From: Cycloclasticus sp.
GTDB taxonomy: Bacteria > Pseudomonadota > Gammaproteobacteria > Methylococcales > Cycloclasticaceae
Reading direction: 5' to 3'
Length of the DNA stretch: 64,000 nucleotides
Assembly (NCBI GenBank): GCA_002700385.1
Contig: PADC01000006.1
Span: forward strand, 744,001 to 808,000
Position numbers and translations under genes: made by a program. The notes under the pieces were generated by a model. It was not told the DNA's origin. It made no database searches and saw only the letters and a list, made by a program, of their open reading frames with translations. Shown here one piece after another: positions 59,198-64,000 of the stretch (its first letter is position 1; every line of letters starts with the position of its first letter).

Positions 59198-60082
59198 ATG
59201 ACTACTCAATCAGCAGGCCTACGTTTCCGCGAGGCCATGGCGAATGAAAAGCCGCTACAAATCATGGGAACAATTAATGCTTATGCGGCGTTGCTAGCCG
59301 AAAAAACAGGTTATAAAGCCATCTATCTTTCTGGTGGCGGTGTTGCCAACACATCTTTTGGTTTACCTGATTTAGGCGTCACAACACTTAATGATGTATT
59401 AACCGATGCCAGCCGTATTACATCGGCAACAGATGTTCCTCTACTGGTTGATATCGACACAGGTTGGGGCAGCGCGTTCAGTATTGCTCGAACAATTAAA
59501 GAATTTGAACGTGCTGGGGTTGCGGCCGTTCATATCGAAGACCAGGTGGCTGCAAAGCGCTGCGGGCACCGTCCAAATAAAGAACTGGTCACAAAAGAGG
59601 AAATGGTCGACCGTGTAAAAGCGGCTGCAGACGCGAAAACGGACCCCGACTTTGTCCTAATGGCACGTACCGACGCCTATAACAGCGAAGGTCAGCAAGC
59701 GGCCATTGATCGTGCTTGCGCTTATGTCGAGGCTGGCGCAGACATGATTTTTGCCGAAGCTGTTTACGAACTTGATGATTACCGTGCGTTTACTGCTGCT
59801 GTTGATGTTCCTGTTCTTGCAAACATCACTGAATTTGGAAAAACGCCTTATTTCACAACTAAAGAACTTGGTGAAGCGGGTGCCAGTATGGTGCTTTACC
59901 CGCTCTCTGCTTTCCGTGCAATGAGTAATGCCGCACTCAACGTCTACGAAACTATTCGAAAAGAAGGTACCCAAGTTAACGTGGTTGACACCATGCAAAC
60001 TCGAATGGAGCTTTATGATGTATTGGGCTATCACGAATACGAACAAAAATTAGATGCACTATTCTCAAAGGGGAAAAAATAA
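59198..60082 (+). CDS. prpB: 2-methylisocitrate lyase PrpB
   Basis: Cleaves 2-methylisocitrate to succinate and pyruvate. 294 residues of the isocitrate lyase superfamily, active-site Cys122 in [12 protein letters not shown], metal motif VDIDTGWG and [10 protein letters not shown]. Translationally coupled to prpC by a one-base overlap (TAATG). Distinguished from isocitrate lyase by its short length. Confidence 0.96.
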   Translation: MTTQSAGLRFREAMANEKPLQIMGTINAYAALLAEKTGYKAIYLSGGGVANTSFGLPDLGVTTLNDVLTDASRITSATDVPLLVDIDTGWGSAFSIARTIKEFERAGVAAVHIEDQVAAKRCGHRPNKELVTKEEMVDRVKAAADAKTDPDFVLMARTDAYNSEGQQAAIDRACAYVEAGADMIFAEAVYELDDYRAFTAAVDVPVLANITEFGKTPYFTTKELGEAGASMVLYPLSAFRAMSNAALNVYETIRKEGTQVNVVDTMQTRMELYDVLGYHEYEQKLDALFSKGKK

Positions 60083-61209
60083 TGACTGAAAAGAAAGTAG
60101 GCGGAGCTGGCCTTCGCGGCCAATCGGCGGGAGAAACTGCCTTATGTACGGTTGGCAAATCGGGCACAGGCTTAACGTATCGCGGCTACGATATGACAGA
60201 TTTGGCAGAAAATGCTTCATTTGAGGAAGTAGCTTATTTGTTAATTTACGAAAAACTACCCAATCAGGCCGAATTAGACGCATACATTAGTCGATTAAAA
60301 ACATTGCGCGGCTTACCAAACGCACTCAAAACCGTACTAGAAAATATCCCTGCTGAAGCGCACCCGATGGATGTTCTTCGTACAGGCTGCTCAATGCTAG
60401 GCAACCTAGAGGAAGAAAAAGATTTCTCAGAACAAACAGACAAAATCGACCGAATGGTTGCTGTTTTTCCATCCATCATTTGCTACTGGTATAAATTCAG
60501 CCATGAAGACATTCGCATAGAAACCGAAACAGATGACGATTCCGTTGGCGGCCACTTCTTGCACATGCTACGCGGCGAGAAACCAAACGAGTTGCATAAA
60601 ACGGTCATGAGTGCTTCGCTGATCTTATATGCAGAACACGAATTTAACGCATCAACCTTTACTGCTCGTGTTTGTGCGTCAACATTATCAGATATCCATT
60701 CATGTGTGACTGGTGCTATCGGTTCATTGCGCGGACCCTTGCATGGTGGCGCGAATGAAGCCGCTATGGAAATGATCGAAAACTGGACCTCTCCCGAAGA
60801 AGCCGAAGAAAAAATGATGGGCATGTTAGCCCGCAAAGAAAAAATAATGGGCTTTGGCCATGCTGTCTACACGACTTCTGACCCACGAAATGCCGTCATT
60901 AAAAAATGGTCCGAGAAGCTCAGTAAAGATGTCGGCGATACAACGCTTTACCCAGTATCTGTTCGTTGCGAAGAAGTCATGTGGAGAGAAAAGAAATTAT
61001 TCTGTAATGCCGATTTCTTCCATGCCTCTGCCTATAACTTCATGGGTATTCCAACAAAATTATTCACCCCTATTTTTGTTATGTCCCGTGTTACAGGCTG
61101 GACAGCACATGTCATGGAACAACGGGCAAACAACCGCATTATTCGCCCAAATGCTGACTACATCGGCCCAGACCCACGCCCTGTTCCAGCCATGGCAGAT
61201 CGTGATTAA
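60082..61209 (+). CDS. prpC: 2-methylcitrate synthase PrpC
   Basis: Condenses propionyl-CoA with oxaloacetate. 375 residues, citrate synthase fold with GPLHGGANEAAMEMI, active-site GFGHAVYTTSDPR and the C-terminal NRIIRPNADYIGPD. The order prpB-prpC and short bacterial form identify it rather than housekeeping citrate synthase. A strong terminator follows 24 bases downstream. Confidence 0.95.
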   Translation: MTEKKVGGAGLRGQSAGETALCTVGKSGTGLTYRGYDMTDLAENASFEEVAYLLIYEKLPNQAELDAYISRLKTLRGLPNALKTVLENIPAEAHPMDVLRTGCSMLGNLEEEKDFSEQTDKIDRMVAVFPSIICYWYKFSHEDIRIETETDDDSVGGHFLHMLRGEKPNELHKTVMSASLILYAEHEFNASTFTARVCASTLSDIHSCVTGAIGSLRGPLHGGANEAAMEMIENWTSPEEAEEKMMGMLARKEKIMGFGHAVYTTSDPRNAVIKKWSEKLSKDVGDTTLYPVSVRCEEVMWREKKLFCNADFFHASAYNFMGIPTKLFTPIFVMSRVTGWTAHVMEQRANNRIIRPNADYIGPDPRPVPAMADRD

Positions 61210-61233
61210 TCACTTTTAGCTACAAAACTCTAT

Positions 61234-61269
61234 AGCCAGTCTTAATGAATGTTTAAGACTGGCTTTTTT
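61234..61269 (+). terminator. Terminator between prpC and acnD
   Basis: A perfect 12-bp stem AGCCAGTCTTAA (61234-61245) / TTAAGACTGGCT (61253-61264) with a 7-base loop and six T. Since acnD-prpF follow, it may be a partial stop that lowers their expression, or acnD has its own promoter, which I cannot see clearly. Confidence 0.9.
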
Positions 61270-61291
61270 AACGTAATTTAATGAGCACAAC

Positions 61292-63880
61292 ATGAACACC
61301 GACTATCGTAAAAAACTCCCAGGCACCAACTTAGAATACTTTGACACGCGTGAAGCAATTGAATCAATAAAGCCGGGGGCGTACGCCAAGTTACCTTACA
61401 CATCACGTATCTTGGCTGAACAACTGGTTCGCCGTTGCGAACCATCTGCTCTACACGATAGCCTATCCCAAATCATCGATGTCAAAAGAGACCTAGATTT
61501 CCCTTGGTACCCTGCTCGCGTTGTTTGCCATGATATTTTAGGCCAAACCGCTCTTGTCGACTTAGCGGGGCTAAGAGATGCGATTGCGGACCAAGGAGGC
61601 GACCCTTCTCAAGTTAATCCCGTTGTACCCACTCAACTGATTGTTGACCATTCCTTAGCAGTTGAACACGGCGGTTTCGATCCGGATGCGTTTGAAAAAA
61701 ACCGTGCTATTGAGGATAGACGAAATGAAGACCGATTCCATTTCATCGATTGGACAAAAACTGCTTTTAAAAATGTTGATGTGATCCCCGCTGGTAATGG
61801 CATCATGCACCAAATTAACTTGGAAAAAATGTCACCTGTGATTCAAGCACGTGACGGAATGGCTTTTCCTGACACCTGTGTCGGCACAGACAGCCATACG
61901 CCTCACATCGATGCCCTAGGTGTTATTGCTATAGGCGTTGGTGGCTTAGAAGCTGAAACCGTCATGCTGGGTCGCCCTTCCATGATGCGGCTACCGGAAA
62001 TTATCGGTGTGAAACTGACTGGTAAACGTCAACCCGGTATCACCGCCACAGACATCGTGTTAGCGATAACTGAGTTTTTAAGAAATGAACGCGTCGTTTC
62101 ATCCTATTTAGAATTTTTTGGTGAAGGCGCAAGAAGCCTAACAATTGGTGATCGTGCGACCATCTCAAACATGACACCTGAGTTTGGCGCATCAGCCGGC
62201 ATGTTCTATATTGATGAACAAACCATTGATTATCTAAAACTTACCGGCCGTGATGCAGAGCAAGTGGCCTTAGTTGAAAATTACGCCAAAACCACAGGCT
62301 TATGGGCAGATGATTTAGAAGAAGCACAGTATGAACGTGTTTTAACATTTGATTTATCTACTGTATGCCGCAACATGGCAGGCCCATCAAATCCACATCG
62401 CCGTCTTCCAACAAGCGATTTAGCGGCTAGAGATATTGCTGGCAGTTGGGAAGAAAAAGAAGGTGAGATGCCAGATGGTGCTGTCATTATCGCAGCGATT
62501 ACCAGCTGCACAAACACGAGTAACCCGCGCAATGTTGTTGCCGCCGGTTTGCTTGCCAAGAAAGCCAACGAGCTTGGGCTTATTAGAAAACCATGGGTTA
62601 AATCCTCATTTGCACCGGGGTCTAAAGTAGCCCAACTGTATTTAGAAGAATCGGGGTTGCTACCTGAACTAGAAAAACTAGGGTTTGGTATTGTTGCCTT
62701 TGCCTGCACAACATGTAACGGTATGAGCGGTGCATTAGACCCAAAAATTCAACAAGAAATCATTGACCGAGATTTATACTCTACGGCAGTTTTATCAGGC
62801 AACAGAAACTTTGACGGCCGCATTCACCCTTATGCCAAACAAGCCTTTTTAGCCTCTCCTCCTTTGGTTATTGCCTATGCAATCGCTGGTACGATACGTT
62901 TTGACATTGAACAAGATGTTTTAGGCACAGATAAAAATGGCAATAACATCACCCTGAAAGACATCTGGCCAAGTGATGAAGAGATAGACGATATTGTTAA
63001 ACAATTTGTCAAACCAGAACAGTTCAACCGCATCTACACACCGATGTTCGATCTTGGCAAGGTTGAGCAAGCCAAAAGTCCCTTATATGATTGGCGCGAA
63101 AAAAGCACATACATCCGCCGGCCACCCTATTGGGAAGGCGCGCTCGCTGGCGAACGCACACTTAAAAACCTGCGTCCACTGGCTGTTTTAGGCGATAACA
63201 TTACAACGGATCATTTATCACCATCAAATGCAATTTTGTTAGACAGCGCAGCAGGTGCATATCTGGCAAAAATGGGTGTACCAGAAGTTGATTTCAATTC
63301 TTACGCCACTCACCGCGGAGATCACTTAACAGCACAGCGCGCAACATTTGCCAACCCGAAGCTATTAAATGAAATGGTTAAAGAAAACGGCGAGGTTGTT
63401 CAGGGCTCACTAGCTCGAATCGAGCCCGAAGGCGATGTTACTCGTATGTGGGAAGCCATTGAGACCTACATGGAGCGAAAACAGCCCCTTATCATTATTG
63501 CAGGGGCTGATTATGGCCAAGGTTCCTCTCGCGATTGGGCCGCTAAAGGGGTCCGTTTAGCAGGTGTCGAAGTGATTGTCGCTGAAGGTTTTGAACGTAT
63601 CCACCGAACTAATCTTGTCGGCATGGGTGTTTTACCAGTGCAGTTTAAAGCAGGAGAAAACCGTCACACCTATTCTATTGACGGCACTGAAACATACAGC
63701 ATCACCGGCGAGATCACACCCGGTGCAGACTTAACACTAACCATTACTCGAAAAAATGGCGACACGGTTGATGTGCCTGTGCAATGTCGACTAGATACGG
63801 CTGATGAGGTACTGGTATATCAAGCAGGCGGGGTGCTACAACGCTTTGCTCAAGACTTCTTAAAATCAACAGCAAACTAA
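61292..63880 (+). CDS. acnD: 2-methylcitrate dehydratase AcnD
   Basis: Fe-S aconitase-like enzyme dehydrating 2-methylcitrate, working with PrpF instead of PrpD. 862 residues beginning MNTDYRKKLPGTNLEYFDTREAIESI. Cluster Cys are in TSCTNTSNPRN and ACTTCNGMSG, substrate motifs VGTDSHTPHID and GADYGQGSSRDWAAKG are intact. The next gene is prpF, as expected for the AcnD variant of the cycle. Confidence 0.96.
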   Translation: MNTDYRKKLPGTNLEYFDTREAIESIKPGAYAKLPYTSRILAEQLVRRCEPSALHDSLSQIIDVKRDLDFPWYPARVVCHDILGQTALVDLAGLRDAIADQGGDPSQVNPVVPTQLIVDHSLAVEHGGFDPDAFEKNRAIEDRRNEDRFHFIDWTKTAFKNVDVIPAGNGIMHQINLEKMSPVIQARDGMAFPDTCVGTDSHTPHIDALGVIAIGVGGLEAETVMLGRPSMMRLPEIIGVKLTGKRQPGITATDIVLAITEFLRNERVVSSYLEFFGEGARSLTIGDRATISNMTPEFGASAGMFYIDEQTIDYLKLTGRDAEQVALVENYAKTTGLWADDLEEAQYERVLTFDLSTVCRNMAGPSNPHRRLPTSDLAARDIAGSWEEKEGEMPDGAVIIAAITSCTNTSNPRNVVAAGLLAKKANELGLIRKPWVKSSFAPGSKVAQLYLEESGLLPELEKLGFGIVAFACTTCNGMSGALDPKIQQEIIDRDLYSTAVLSGNRNFDGRIHPYAKQAFLASPPLVIAYAIAGTIRFDIEQDVLGTDKNGNNITLKDIWPSDEEIDDIVKQFVKPEQFNRIYTPMFDLGKVEQAKSPLYDWREKSTYIRRPPYWEGALAGERTLKNLRPLAVLGDNITTDHLSPSNAILLDSAAGAYLAKMGVPEVDFNSYATHRGDHLTAQRATFANPKLLNEMVKENGEVVQGSLARIEPEGDVTRMWEAIETYMERKQPLIIIAGADYGQGSSRDWAAKGVRLAGVEVIVAEGFERIHRTNLVGMGVLPVQFKAGENRHTYSIDGTETYSITGEITPGADLTLTITRKNGDTVDVPVQCRLDTADEVLVYQAGGVLQRFAQDFLKSTAN

Positions 63881-63891
63881 AGGCACTGCAT

Positions 63892-64000
63892 ATGTCTACT
63901 GCACCACAAATTAAAATACCTGCCACGTACATGCGTGGCGGTACGAGTAAAGGGGTTTTTTTCAACCTAACGGACCTACCAGCAGTTGCGCAAATACCCG
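63892..64000 (+). CDS. prpF: AcnD-accessory isomerase PrpF (5' end only)
   Basis: The first 36 codons, MSTAPQIKIPATYMRGGTSK, then GVFFNLTDLP, match PrpF, a PrpF/DUF453-type cis-trans isomerase required for AcnD function. ATG at 63892, 11 bases after acnD. The rest is beyond the window. Confidence 0.93.
   Translation, partial: MSTAPQIKIPATYMRGGTSKGVFFNLTDLPAVAQIP

Overview
The window looks like chromosome of a free-living, aerobic, AT-leaning gammaproteobacterium. Gene orders typical of that class are present: bamD/rluD/pgeF/clpB, the pst-phoU and phoBR blocks, fmdB-aspS, pilS-pilR, and prpB-prpC-acnD-prpF. A PomA-type (sodium) motor stator, a lanthanide-type PQQ alcohol dehydrogenase relic and DmdB/DmdC-like acyl-CoA genes suggest a marine lineage, perhaps near Cycloclasticus or Methylophaga. 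That placement is inference only. I saw no tRNA, rRNA, CRISPR array, insertion sequence or prophage.

Layout. 1-720: truncated flagellar stator gene with a sigma-28-like promoter. 1026-8950: a phosphate-starvation region with a porin, pstS-pstC-pstA-pstB-phoU and phoB-phoR. The porin, pstS and phoB each have a PHO box upstream. 9080-10864: an EAL-CBS-GGDEF c-di-GMP protein. 10994-20863: housekeeping genes (clpB with a heat-shock promoter, a ZIP transporter, pgeF, rluD, bamD, nadE, sucCD). 20958-26611: type IV pilus control (pilS, pilR), a pilin under a sigma-54 promoter, and a TMTC-like membrane glycosyltransferase candidate. 26632-34435: nadA, aspS, fmdB-like, pyrC, mlaA, rnt, grxD and a solitary hyuB. 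34554-41899: arginine genes argD, argF, argE and argA with a ygiM-like gene and ilvD between them. 41986-47957: cpdA, rppH, a HAD phosphatase, tag, cysG, an alpha/beta hydrolase and a WD40 lipoprotein. 48036-50594: a hendecad-repeat secreted protein, two tandem OmpA/TSP3 lipoproteins and a small zinc-ribbon protein with an in-frame 21-bp repeat. 50702-56122: an acyl-CoA ligase and a PQQ dehydrogenase, both carrying in-frame stops, around an intact acyl-CoA dehydrogenase. 56255-64000: an MBL hydrolase and the methylcitrate (propionate) operon prpE-prpB-prpC-acnD-prpF, which runs off the window.

Most striking points. ArgA carries an N-terminal YdaS/carph-isopro-like DNA-binding domain, and five TTGCA motifs lie just upstream of its start, so a self-regulating biosynthetic enzyme is plausible. 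The PQQ dehydrogenase and the ligase are full length except for one and two nonsense codons, with no frameshift. The pilin gene is followed directly by a TMTC-like GT-C protein that may modify pilin. PstC has an unusual acidic insert. Several promoters (PHO boxes, sigma-28, sigma-32, sigma-54) can be read directly from the sequence.
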